Origin: Caballeronia insecticola
Lineage (GTDB): Bacteria > Pseudomonadota > Gammaproteobacteria > Burkholderiales > Burkholderiaceae
DNA length: 64,000 bases
Assembly: GCF_000402035.1 (NCBI RefSeq)
Contig: NC_021294.1
Location: 496,001 to 560,000, forward strand
Direction of reading: 5' to 3'
The notes beneath the pieces are model-generated. The model did no database searches. It saw only the letters and a program-made list of their open reading frames with translations, and was not told the DNA's origin. The first letter of the stretch is position 1. Each line of letters begins with the position of its first letter. This document shows, one piece after another, positions 8,755-16,637 of the stretch. A program made the position numbers and the translations under genes.

Positions 8755-9123
8755 GTGGAAGACAGTGACGATCTGGATGGCACGACGCAGACGACCGCCG
8801 GAGGACTGATTCGGCTGGCGTCGGTGATCGCCGTGCTCGCGCGCGAAGGCGTGGTGGACACGCGTTTCGGCGCGAAGCTTTTCAAGCGCCTCGACAAGGA
8901 AGCGCGGCGCGTGGCCGGGCACGGCCCGACGCCGCTCGACGAAGTCGACCAGGCGGCGCTTTTCGGCGCGCTCGGCGAACTCGATGTTGCGTTGCGCCAG
9001 CGCGACGCGGCGTCGCTCGTCGAAGCGAACGCGCGTCTTCGTGACAGCGAAAGCGAAAGTGAAGGCGCAAGCGAAAACGCGACGGGCAAGCGGCGCAAGA
9101 GCAAGAAGGAAGGCGACGTCTGA
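8755..9123 (+). CDS. Hypothetical protein, conserved-looking small soluble protein
   Basis: The GTG at 8755 is chosen because GGGGAGA (8743-8749) is correctly spaced; the frame is open to 8683 without a better start. The product is 122 aa, with an N-terminal helical region (GGLIRLASVIAVLAREGVVDTRFGAKLFKRL) and a charged Ser/Glu/Lys-rich tail ending RRKSKKEGDV. No signal peptide or membrane segment is seen. I do not recognise the family. It stands upstream of a receiver-domain gene, separated by a 7-bp GC-rich hairpin (9148-9166), so cotranscription is uncertain. Confidence 0.65.
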   Translation: MEDSDDLDGTTQTTAGGLIRLASVIAVLAREGVVDTRFGAKLFKRLDKEARRVAGHGPTPLDEVDQAALFGALGELDVALRQRDAASLVEANARLRDSESESEGASENATGKRRKSKKEGDV

Positions 9124-9209
9124 CCAGCACTGACCACGCCTGAGCGCCGCCCGGCTTGTCCGGGCGCGAAACGTGCTGTCGCTTCGGCAAGTGCACTTGT
9201 CGAATAGCT

Positions 9210-9641
9210 ATGTCCGTCCTTCTGCATTCCCCTCGATGTGCGCTGTGGACGAACCGCAGCGTAGACGCGGACCACGATGCGTGGCGCATCCTCATCGTCG
9301 ACGATAACGCCTTCAGCGCCGAGGCCCTCGCGGCCGCGCTCACCTCCGACGGTTTCGATACGCGTTTCGCCCTCTCGGGCGTCGATGCGCTGCATGCCGT
9401 CGACGGTTGGGTGCCGGATGTCTTCATTCTCGATATCACCATGCCCGAGCACGATGGCTACGCGACCGCTCGCGTGCTGCGACGGATCGCCCGTACGCGC
9501 GACGCGGCGATCATCGCGTTTACGGCGCTCGGCGAGGAGAGCGTGCGGCCGGAAGGCATGCACGCCGGCTTCGACGGCTATTGCCAGAAGGGCAATCCGC
9601 CCGCGGCGCTCGTCCGCCTGATCGAACGTCTCGTTCACTGA
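9210..9641 (+). CDS. Stand-alone receiver-domain response regulator
   Basis: The frame opens at a TTG at 9156, but that codon lies inside a hairpin, so the ATG at 9210 is preferred (143 aa). Nearly the whole protein is a CheY-like receiver: acidic pair Asp31-Asp32 (LIVDDN), phospho-acceptor Asp75 (FILDITMPEHDGY), Thr105 (IAFTAL) and Lys127 (CQKGNPP). There is no output domain, so it should act by protein-protein contact or as a phosphorelay intermediate. No cognate kinase is adjacent. A weak hairpin (GCGTG-AAAA-CACGC, then TTTT) at 9659-9676 may end the transcript. Confidence 0.85.
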   Translation: MSVLLHSPRCALWTNRSVDADHDAWRILIVDDNAFSAEALAAALTSDGFDTRFALSGVDALHAVDGWVPDVFILDITMPEHDGYATARVLRRIARTRDAAIIAFTALGEESVRPEGMHAGFDGYCQKGNPPAALVRLIERLVH

Positions 9642-9960
9642 GATAACGTCGAAAAATCGCGTGAAAACACGCTTTTCGTACGCCCGTTCGACAATTAATT
9701 GTTCTGTCCCCGCTGAACGAATTTGCGCAAGCGCGCGCGACGCACCACCCGTCGCGCCTTTACGGGCGGACTTCAGCACGATTTCAGCACGTCCGTGCGG
9801 CCAGCGATTGTTGGCGGAGAACGAAAACTGAATTGAAATTTATGGAGATAAAAAATCAATAGTAGGGGTATACACTGCATTCCATCGACGTAGCAGACAG
9901 TTTCTCGCAAGACCGCTGCGGCGCTTTCTGAATGAACGTCAACCGTCTTTGGAGCACACC
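9642..9960. other. Intergenic region with several small palindromes
   Basis: No coding potential was seen. It contains the short hairpin with T-run at 9659-9676, the 12-bp palindrome ACAATTAATTGT at 9691-9702 and an 8-bp GC stem at 9735-9757 (GCGCGACG with CGTCGCGC). The 9831-9880 part is markedly AT-rich and includes TATACA at 9869, a plausible -10 for the small secreted protein gene; no convincing -35 is seen. Confidence 0.4.
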
Positions 9961-10236
9961 ATGACCCGCAATCTCCTCGCTACTCTCCTGATCGCCGCTT
10001 CCGCCACCGTCGCTGCACCCGCTTTTGCCAGCGGCTACGGTCCGGCTCCGTTCTACCGTCCGGCAGTCGGCGCGCCGGCATCGCAACAAGGCCCGAGCGC
10101 ACAAACGATCGCCGCCGAAGAAAACGCTCACGGCACCGACACGCAGGCCTTCGGTGGTTCGCGCGACACGCTGGCGCAATCGGGCAACCGTGCGCAGCAA
10201 AGCAACAACCCGCAATCGGTCTTCTTCGGTCACTAA
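9961..10236 (+). CDS. Small secreted protein of unknown function
   Basis: The ATG at 9961 follows a GGAG 6 bp upstream and gives 91 aa. Residues 1-24 are a textbook signal peptide (MTRNLLATLLIAASATVAAPAFA). The mature part of about 65 residues is polar, rich in Gln, Asn, Ala, Ser and Pro, without Cys, and ends QSVFFGH. It is probably periplasmic or secreted. Short proteins of this style are frequent in Burkholderiaceae, but I do not recognise a named family. It is monocistronic: a strong terminator follows directly. Confidence 0.75.
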   Translation: MTRNLLATLLIAASATVAAPAFASGYGPAPFYRPAVGAPASQQGPSAQTIAAEENAHGTDTQAFGGSRDTLAQSGNRAQQSNNPQSVFFGH

Positions 10237-10289
10237 TCGATTCAGCCGGCCCGGCCTACCCGCCGGGTTAATCGGCTGAAAGACTGTTT

Positions 10290-10346
10290 CGGCGCCCGGT
10301 CGCGCAGACTCACGAGGTCTGCGCAACCGGGCGCCGATCGTTTTTT
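10290..10346 (+). terminator. Intrinsic terminator after small secreted protein gene
   Basis: CGGCGCCCGGT pairs with ACCGGGCGCCG, continued by GCGCAGAC with GTCTGCGC (small mismatch between), then TTTTTT at 10341-10346. It also lies just beyond the stop of the convergent cheV gene. Confidence 0.85.
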
Positions 10347-10370
10347 GCGGTGGGTTTTCGTCGCCGCGAC

Positions 10371-11330
10371 TCAGGCCGCCCGAACGAGCGCGCCGCGCAT
10401 CACGTCCGCAAGTTCCGTCGGCTCGAACTTCGATACATACGCATTTGCACCGACCTTGCGCACGTGCTGTTCGTTCGCCGATCCCGACAGCGACGAGTGG
10501 ATCACCACCGGAATGTGCATCAGATCCGTATCCGACTTGATGCGGCGCGTAAGCGTGAAGCCGTCCATTTCGGGCATTTCGAGATCGGTGAGCACGAGCG
10601 CGATCTGATCGGACACTTCCGTGCCGTCCTTCTGCGCTTTTCTCAGCGCCGCTTCGAGCACGTCCCACGCTTCCTGACCGGTTTTCGTCATCACGAAAGG
10701 AACGCCCATCGCGGTGAGGCTCTGTTCGATGAGCGCACGCGCCACGCCCGAGTCGTCCGCCGCCAGCACGCGCGCGCCCGGCTTGATGCGCAGACGGCCG
10801 GTGTTCGCCTCGGTGATATCCGATTCCTTCGCCGGCAGTACATCGCGCACAATGCGCTCGACGTCCAGCACCTGCGCGAGCCGCGAGCCGTCCACGTTCC
10901 CGTCGAGTCGCGCGAAACTCGTCACGGCGCTGCCGCCCGAGTGCGATTCCGCCGACAACACCTGATTCCACTCCAGCCGCACGATATCGTCCACTTCCTC
11001 GACCGCGAAGCCCTGTGTCGTGCGCGCGAATTCGGTGACGAGCAGAATCTTCGGCCCGTTCTTCGGACGGCAGCCCGTGATGCGTGCGAGATCGATCACG
11101 GGAATGATCTGCCCGCGAATGTCCGCGACGCCGAGAATGTCGCCGCTTGCGCCCGCGACGGCGGTGATCGTCGGCATCGCGAGAATTTCGCGCACCTTGA
11201 ACACGTTGATGCCGTAAAGCTCGCGCTGTTCCGATCCCGGCGCCTCGCCGAGCCTGAACAGAAGCAATTCGAACATGTTGCTGCCTGCGAGCCGCACGCG
11301 CTGCTCGATATCCTGTTGTGAACTGCTCAC
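10371..11330 (-). CDS. cheV: Chemotaxis coupling protein CheV (CheW-receiver fusion)
   Basis: This 319-aa protein starts at GTG preceded by GGAGAACAAG. Residues about 15-165 form a CheW domain (LLFRLG...YGINVFKVREIL, then GVADIRGQIIPVIDLA). Residues about 185-315 form a receiver with the acidic pair in VLAADDS, phospho-acceptor Asp in LVLTDLEMPEMDGF, Ser in VVIHSSLSG and Lys in AYVSKFEP. CheV couples chemoreceptors to CheA and its phosphorylation is linked to adaptation. It is a single gene here, not beside other che genes. Confidence 0.93.
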   Translation of the reverse strand: MSSSQQDIEQRVRLAGSNMFELLLFRLGEAPGSEQRELYGINVFKVREILAMPTITAVAGASGDILGVADIRGQIIPVIDLARITGCRPKNGPKILLVTEFARTTQGFAVEEVDDIVRLEWNQVLSAESHSGGSAVTSFARLDGNVDGSRLAQVLDVERIVRDVLPAKESDITEANTGRLRIKPGARVLAADDSGVARALIEQSLTAMGVPFVMTKTGQEAWDVLEAALRKAQKDGTEVSDQIALVLTDLEMPEMDGFTLTRRIKSDTDLMHIPVVIHSSLSGSANEQHVRKVGANAYVSKFEPTELADVMRGALVRAA

Positions 11331-11680
11331 CTTGTTCTCCGTGTACGGCGCCGCGCGCCGCGTTGCCTTCGTGTCATGCTTGACCTGGCGACGACTTTCC
11401 GTCGAATGTCTGCACCGAATGCCTGATTAGCGGCATGAATCGGCGAAACTGTAGGCAGGCGATACGCGCGGCATGCCGCACGTGCTTGCCTCGCCCGTGA
11501 TCTATACTTTTTTTGAATGGTCGGGTTAATGCCGATGAAGGCGTCGAGCGCAAGGCTTTAGGCTCATCAGTGGCGCAGGACATCCCATCCCAGGCGCAAC
11601 ACCGTTTCCCGCACACAACAACACGCGATCGGCCGGCACGGAAGCGCCGGCAGGCCGCACAAGCCAGTCGGAGGCGCTCG
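11331..11680. other. Intergenic region between divergent cheV and CBS-protein genes
   Basis: No supported gene. It must hold the promoters of both flanking genes. TATACT followed by a T7 run at 11503-11515 is a plausible -10 element for the CBS-protein gene, but no matching -35 at normal spacing is seen. The frame of the CBS gene is open back to 11513 without a ribosome-binding site. Confidence 0.3.
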
Positions 11681-12121
11681 ATGGCAACAGTCGCACAGGT
11701 TCTGAATTCGAAACCCGAACAGACGGTCTATACGATTGCCGCAACGGCGTCGGTCTTCGATGCGATCAAGATGATGGCCGACAAGCATATCGGCGCGGTG
11801 ATCGTCACTGAGGGCGACGCGATCGTGGGCATCATGACCGAGCGCGACTATGCGCGCAAAGTCGTCCTGATGGACCGCGCGTCGAAGCAGACGCCCGTGC
11901 GTGACATCATGACCTCGCACGTGCGCTACGTGCGCCCGGACCAGACCACCGACGACTGCATGGCCCTCATGACCGAGAAGCGCATGCGCCATCTGCCGGT
12001 GATCGACAACGGCAAGCTCGTCGGCATGATTTCGATTGGGGACCTGGTGAAAAACATCATCTCCGAGCAGCAGTTCACCATCCAGCAGCTCGAGTACTAC
12101 ATCCGCGGCGAACATACGTAA
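11681..12121 (+). CDS. Tandem CBS-domain protein
   Basis: The ATG at 11681 is preceded by GGAGG. The 146-aa product consists of two CBS domains (about residues 9-63 and 72-130): ADKHIGAVIVTEGDAIVGIMTERDYARKV, and EKRMRHLPVIDNGKLVGMISIGDLVK. Paired CBS domains fold into a Bateman module that binds adenine nucleotides or related ligands and usually senses energy or ionic state. No enzymatic domain is attached, so the partner is unknown. Length is typical for stand-alone two-CBS proteins of proteobacteria. Confidence 0.9.
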   Translation: MATVAQVLNSKPEQTVYTIAATASVFDAIKMMADKHIGAVIVTEGDAIVGIMTERDYARKVVLMDRASKQTPVRDIMTSHVRYVRPDQTTDDCMALMTEKRMRHLPVIDNGKLVGMISIGDLVKNIISEQQFTIQQLEYYIRGEHT

Positions 12122-12277
12122 GCGGCGCGTCTTGCCGGACTCCGCCACTGCAGCGGCCGGCAATCAATTTGTAAGGCTTTCGTTATAATCGGCAGGCCTC
12201 GTGCAAGCGTGCGAGGCCGGTTCGCCGTGTCTTCCGTGCACGGGAAATCGCAACGAAACGGCGAAGGATCGCTGCCG

Positions 12278-13264
12278 ATGACCCCTATCTCCGCCACCGA
12301 CGCGGCGGGCCAGCCGCTCGCCGCCGACGCGCCGTTTTTCATCGTGATGAACGCAGGTTCCGGCCGCCAGCAGGCAGACGCAACGCGCGCCGTGCTGGAG
12401 CGCGAACTCGGCGCGGCCGGGCGGCACTTCGAGATGCGCGTCGTCGATGACCCGCGCCAGCTCGAAAGCGTCGCGCGCGAAGCGGCTTCGGCGGCGGCCG
12501 CGCAGGACGGCGTGCTCGTCGGCGCGGGCGGCGACGGCACGCTGTGCACCGTCGCCCACGCGGCGCTCGACGCCGGCTGCCCGTTCGCGGTGCTGCCGCG
12601 CGGCACCTTCAATTATTTCAGCCGCGATCACGGCATTCCCGCCGATCTCGACGAGTCGACCCGGCTGCTGCTCGATGCGCGCGCTTATCCCGTGCAGGTC
12701 GGCTTCGTGAACGAACGGATGTTCATCGTCAATGCGAGCCTCGGCCTTTATCCGCGGTTGCTGGAAGATCGCGAGACGTACAAGCGGCAGTTCGGCCGCA
12801 GCCGGCTCGTCGCGTTGTGGTCGGCGCTTTCGACGATGCTCAAACCGCACCGCCACTTGCGCCTGCATCTCGAACACGAGGGCAGCACGACGGAAGTCAG
12901 CTCATCGACGCTGTTCGTCGGCAATAACCGGCTGCAGATGGAGCAGATCGGCATGCCCGAGGAAGCGCGCGCGCTGGAACAGGGCTTGCTCGCCGCAATT
13001 GCACCGCGTCCGGTCGGGCGGCTCATGCATCTGTGGCTGTCGCTACATGGCGCGGCAGGGCGGCTGTCCGACTCGGATCATGTCGTGAGCTTCACGTTCG
13101 AGCGCATCGTCGTGACGCATCCGTCGAAGAAGCGCCGCCTCGTGAAAATAGCCACCGACGGCGAAATCACGCGCCTTCGGATGCCGCTAGAATTCCGCGT
13201 GTCCGACAAGCCGCTTCTGCTGCTCAAACCCGAGCCGGCGGTGGCGCAAGCAAATCGCTCATGA
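12278..13264 (+). CDS. Diacylglycerol kinase-family lipid kinase
   Basis: The ATG at 12278 follows GAAGGA; the frame extends upstream to 12209 without support. The 328-aa protein shows the DAGK catalytic pattern: NAGSGR at 25-30 and the nucleotide-binding GGDGT at 84-88, followed by AVLPRGTFNYFSRDHGIP and a C-terminal beta-rich domain with VGNN and ATDGE motifs. Enzymes of this family phosphorylate diacylglycerol or related lipids at the membrane. The stop overlaps the start of a metallophosphoesterase gene (ATGA), suggesting a coupled pair. Confidence 0.88.
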   Translation: MTPISATDAAGQPLAADAPFFIVMNAGSGRQQADATRAVLERELGAAGRHFEMRVVDDPRQLESVAREAASAAAAQDGVLVGAGGDGTLCTVAHAALDAGCPFAVLPRGTFNYFSRDHGIPADLDESTRLLLDARAYPVQVGFVNERMFIVNASLGLYPRLLEDRETYKRQFGRSRLVALWSALSTMLKPHRHLRLHLEHEGSTTEVSSSTLFVGNNRLQMEQIGMPEEARALEQGLLAAIAPRPVGRLMHLWLSLHGAAGRLSDSDHVVSFTFERIVVTHPSKKRRLVKIATDGEITRLRMPLEFRVSDKPLLLLKPEPAVAQANRS

Positions 13265-14118
13265 CCTTGTTGTTGCAGATTTCCGATACGCATTTCGGCA
13301 CCGAGCGGCCGCCGGTCGTCGCGGCCCTGTCGCGCCTGATCGACGCGTTGTCGCCGGATCTCGTCGTGTTGTCCGGCGATATCACGCAGCGTGCCCGCAA
13401 AAGTCAGTTTGCCGCGGCGCGCGCGTTCGTCGATACGCTCGGCGCGACGCCCGCGCTCGTGTTGCCCGGCAATCACGACATTCCGCTGTTCGATCCGTTC
13501 GCGCGGCTGTTTCGCCCGTATGCGAATCATCAGCGGGCGTTCGGCGCGGATCTGGAACCGTCGTTCGAATCGCCGGAGTTGCTCGTGCTCGGCGTCAACA
13601 CGACGCGGCCGTATCGGCACAAGGACGGCGAAGTGTCGATGCAGCAGATCAGGCGCGTCGCGGCGCGTCTGGAGACGGCGCGCGATGCGCAACTGCGGGT
13701 CGTCGTGACGCATCAGCCAGTGGCCGTCACGCGCGCGCAGGACGAAAAGAACCTGCTCCACGGACGTGAGCGCGCCGTTCAGCGCTGGGCGCGCGCAGGC
13801 GTCGATCTGATTCTCGGCGGGCATATTCATCTGCCGTACGTGCTGCCGCTGCACGATACGTTCGCGGGATTGCCGCGCCGCGTGTGGGCGGTGCAGGCGG
13901 GCACGGCGCTGTCGTCGCGCACGCGCGGCACCATCGACAATTCGGTGAATGTGATTCGCCACGGTCCCGGCGCGGGCGGCGCGCGGCAGACGACCGTAGA
14001 GCGCTGGGATTACTCGGAGACAAGCGCGGAGACGAGCGGCGCGTTCGACATGATCGTGCGTCACGAACTTGCGCTCGACGGCGCGGCGCCGCCGGTCGCC
14101 GTCACGCTGGGCGGATGA
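13261..14118 (+). CDS. Calcineurin-like metallophosphoesterase
   Basis: The ATG overlaps the lipid kinase stop as ATGA. The product has 285 aa with the five metal-binding blocks of the family: QISDTHFG (Asp9, His11), LSGDIT (Asp40), PGNHD (Asn71, His72), a VVVTHQP histidine and GGHIHLP. It resembles the bacterial CpdA/Icc-like phosphodiesterase group, but the substrate is not determined. Coupling with a lipid kinase suggests, without proving, a phospholipid or phosphomonoester substrate. Its last 17 bp overlap the convergent PPC-domain gene. Confidence 0.9.
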   Translation: MTLLLQISDTHFGTERPPVVAALSRLIDALSPDLVVLSGDITQRARKSQFAAARAFVDTLGATPALVLPGNHDIPLFDPFARLFRPYANHQRAFGADLEPSFESPELLVLGVNTTRPYRHKDGEVSMQQIRRVAARLETARDAQLRVVVTHQPVAVTRAQDEKNLLHGRERAVQRWARAGVDLILGGHIHLPYVLPLHDTFAGLPRRVWAVQAGTALSSRTRGTIDNSVNVIRHGPGAGGARQTTVERWDYSETSAETSGAFDMIVRHELALDGAAPPVAVTLGG

Positions 14119-14509
14119 CGAGTTCCGCGAAGCCCGTCGCGGGGTCGTGCTCGCGCGTGTAGCGAACGTCCGGCAGACTCGCGGCGAGAATCTCCGCCGT
14201 CGTGCGCACGATGCAGCCCGGTGTGACGTGGCCGCCGAACACGCGGCCGTCGACGTCGGACACGCTGATGTGCAGGTGCGGACCTTGCGCTGACAATGAG
14301 CCCGCGAGCGTCAGGATTTCGAGGTCGCCATGTAGCTCGCCGTGCAGTTCGGCGGCATCGTCGCGGCCCGCGTAGCGAATCCGCGCCACGCTCAGACTGC
14401 CGATGCCCTGCAGCACGAACGCGGCCGAGAGGCCATGTGCATGAAAAGCGTGATCGAGCGCGGCGCGCACATCATCGCCGGGCGAGAGACGTAAGGTCAT
14501 CGCATGCAT
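14102..14509 (-). CDS. PPC/DUF296 domain protein
   Basis: This 135-aa single-domain protein matches the PPC (plant and prokaryote conserved, DUF296) family: MTLRLSPGDDVRAAL, LQGIGSLSVARIR, ILTLAGSLS, PHLHISVSDVDGRVFGGH and a terminal ELVI strand. Bacterial PPC proteins form trimers with a metal-lined pocket formed by the conserved histidines; the physiological function is unknown. There is no AT-hook, as is usual for bacterial members. Its 3' end overlaps the convergent phosphoesterase gene by 17 bp. Confidence 0.85.
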   Translation of the reverse strand: MHAMTLRLSPGDDVRAALDHAFHAHGLSAAFVLQGIGSLSVARIRYAGRDDAAELHGELHGDLEILTLAGSLSAQGPHLHISVSDVDGRVFGGHVTPGCIVRTTAEILAASLPDVRYTREHDPATGFAELVIRPA

Positions 14510-14608
14510 GAGTGAAAGTCGGAGCCGGGTCGCATCAAGACTACACGCTCGCGGGTCGTGGTGGCATGATGGGCGCGACCATTCGCAGGCAATTTTTCAG
14601 GAGACGCC

Positions 14609-14998
14609 GTGAGTTTCGAACTGACGATGCTGGCGTGGACGCTCGTGCTCGCTCTGGCGCAGGTTTTACTGCCCGCCGTGGTGCGTAGTCGCGAATTCGG
14701 TCTCAAATATAATGCCGGTCCGCGCGACGGTCCGACGCCGCCGCCCGGCAAGCTGTCCGGACGGCTGATGCGCGCCCAGGCGAATCTATACGAAACGCTG
14801 CCGATCTTCGCGGTCGCCGTGCTGATCGTGCATGTCGCGGGGCGCGAGAACGCGCTCACGCATTACGGCGCGCTCACCTATTTCGTCGCGCGCGTGGTCT
14901 ACGTGCCGCTGTATGCGGCGGGCGTGCCGTTCGTGCGCTCGCTCGTGTGGCTGGTGTCGGTCGTGGGCATCGTCCAGATTCTCGTTCCTATCATCTGA
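14609..14998 (+). CDS. MAPEG-family membrane protein
   Basis: The GTG start is preceded by CAGGAG. The protein has 129 aa and four hydrophobic segments; its signature is in the second quarter: RLMRAQANLYETLPIFAVAVLI, the conserved R-x-x-R-A-x-x-N-x-x-E motif of MAPEG proteins (membrane-associated proteins in eicosanoid and glutathione metabolism). Bacterial members are inner-membrane trimers; their substrates are mostly unknown. The carboxylesterase gene starts 16 bp downstream with its own CAGGAG, so the two probably share a transcript. Confidence 0.88.
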   Translation: MSFELTMLAWTLVLALAQVLLPAVVRSREFGLKYNAGPRDGPTPPPGKLSGRLMRAQANLYETLPIFAVAVLIVHVAGRENALTHYGALTYFVARVVYVPLYAAGVPFVRSLVWLVSVVGIVQILVPII

Positions 14999-15014
14999 AG
15001 CAGGAGTGCCCAGC

Positions 15015-15689
15015 ATGTCCGATCAACCGTCCGTCATCGAGATCGAAACCGCGCCGAATCCCGAGTTCGCCGTGATCCTCATGCACGGCCTCGGCGCCGA
15101 CGCCAACGACTTCGTGCCGCTCGTGCCCGAGTTGCGTCTCGCCGATGCGCGCGCCATGCGCTTCGTCTTCCCGAATGCGCCGGAAATCGCCGTCACCGCC
15201 AACAACGGCTACGTGATGCGCGCGTGGTACGACATCCTCTCGTTCGAAGGCATCAACCGGCGGGTGGACGAAGCGGGCATCGAGCAATCGGTGGAACGCG
15301 TGCGCGCGCTCGTCGCCGAGCAGAACGCGCGCGGCATTCCGACAGAGCGCATTTTCATCGCGGGATTTTCGCAGGGCGGCGCGATGACGTATCACGCCGG
15401 CCTCACGCATCCCGAGCGGCTTGCCGGGCTGATCGTGCTGTCGGGATACATTCCGTCGGAAGGGCTGATCGGCGAATCGCTGAGCGAGGCCAATCGTTCG
15501 ATTCCCATTTTCGCCGCGCACGGTTCGTTCGACGACGTGCTCAACGTCAGTCTCGGCGAGCAGGCCTGCGAATTCGCGCGCGAGAAGGGCTGCAACGTCG
15601 AATGGCACACCTATCCGATGCCGCATTCCGTCTGCATGGAGGAAGTCGAGGCACTGCGCCAGTGGCTCGGCGCGCGGTTAGCCGCGTAA
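15015..15689 (+). CDS. Alpha/beta-hydrolase carboxylesterase (phospholipase/carboxylesterase family)
   Basis: The ATG at 15015 follows CAGGAG. The 224-aa product has the oxyanion motif MHGLGADAND, the nucleophile elbow GFSQGG (Ser119), Asp173/174 in HGSFDDVL and His204 in MPHSVC, a complete catalytic triad. Family members hydrolyse short-chain esters or lysophospholipids in the cytoplasm. The long upstream open frame (to 14832) overlaps the MAPEG gene and is not used. The last 12 bp overlap the convergent nucleoside hydrolase gene. Confidence 0.93.
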   Translation: MSDQPSVIEIETAPNPEFAVILMHGLGADANDFVPLVPELRLADARAMRFVFPNAPEIAVTANNGYVMRAWYDILSFEGINRRVDEAGIEQSVERVRALVAEQNARGIPTERIFIAGFSQGGAMTYHAGLTHPERLAGLIVLSGYIPSEGLIGESLSEANRSIPIFAAHGSFDDVLNVSLGEQACEFAREKGCNVEWHTYPMPHSVCMEEVEALRQWLGARLAA

Positions 15690-16637
15690 AGTTCGCGTGA
15701 AGAGATCGAGCACCGCGGCCGCATCGACGCCGATGCACGCATCGCACGGCGGACGCGTGTCCCAGTCGGGCGCGGGCGCGCGCATCGAGGCGGGCTTCTG
15801 CACGGTGAGACCGGCGGCGATGCCATCGGTCAGCACGCGCACCGGGCCGCTGCGCGTCGTGTAAAGCTCGCGCGCCACGACAAACGCCGCCGCCGAATAG
15901 TCGTGCGCATAGATGCCGCGCGACATGCCGTCGTCCGCGTGAAAGCGCTCGTAGAAACGCGACACGTCCCAGACGAAGCGGCCGGCGTCACCCGCGCTGT
16001 CGCGTAACGCGGCGAGAAACGCGGTGGTCATCACAGTTTCGTGCGTGACATCCAGCCCGACAATCGACACTTTCCACGCCGCGCCGAAGACGATATCGGC
16101 GGCGTCCGGGTCGCCGTGCATGTTCGCTTCGGCGGCGGGTGTTGCGTTGCCGAGTTCGCCGCCCACGCCGAACGCGCCGCCCATCACGACGACCTCGCGC
16201 ACGAGCCTTGCGATGTCCGGATCTTCCCGGAGCGCCAGCGCGAGATTGGTGAGCGGCCCGACCGCGAGCAACGTGATTTCGCCCGGATTCGCCCGCACCA
16301 TCTCGACGATGAAGCGATGCGCCGCGCGCCCATCCTCCTGCTGGCTCACGTGCCCAGTGCGCGAAATTTCGCCGAGCCCGTCCTTGCCGTGGATATGCGG
16401 AATCGGCGCGGGCGGCGGGTGTCGCAATGGCGCCGCCGCGCCGCGCACGACCGGCACGCCCGGCGCAAAGCGTGAAGCGAGATAGAGCGCGTTGGCGGTC
16501 GTCGTGTCGATGTCGGCATTGCCGAACACGCTCGTGATGCCGACAAGTTCGATCTGCGGATGCCGCGCCTGAAACACGAGCGCGATGGCGTCGTCGATGC
16601 CGGGATCGGTGTCGTAGATGATCTTGTGCTTCGTCAT
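15678..16637 (-). CDS. Inosine-uridine preferring nucleoside hydrolase
   Basis: This 319-aa protein opens with the hallmark calcium-binding DTDPGIDDA cluster (residues 9-17), followed by GITSVFGN, LLAVGPLTNLALAL and VVMGGAFG, and a late YDYSAAAFV-like segment (AHDYSAAAFV) with the active-site His. These enzymes hydrolyse the N-glycosidic bond of ribonucleosides for base salvage. Its start codon overlaps the stop of the hybrid histidine kinase gene as ATGA, so the two are translationally coupled. Confidence 0.92.
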   Translation of the reverse strand: MTKHKIIYDTDPGIDDAIALVFQARHPQIELVGITSVFGNADIDTTTANALYLASRFAPGVPVVRGAAAPLRHPPPAPIPHIHGKDGLGEISRTGHVSQQEDGRAAHRFIVEMVRANPGEITLLAVGPLTNLALALREDPDIARLVREVVVMGGAFGVGGELGNATPAAEANMHGDPDAADIVFGAAWKVSIVGLDVTHETVMTTAFLAALRDSAGDAGRFVWDVSRFYERFHADDGMSRGIYAHDYSAAAFVVARELYTTRSGPVRVLTDGIAAGLTVQKPASMRAPAPDWDTRPPCDACIGVDAAAVLDLFTRTLRG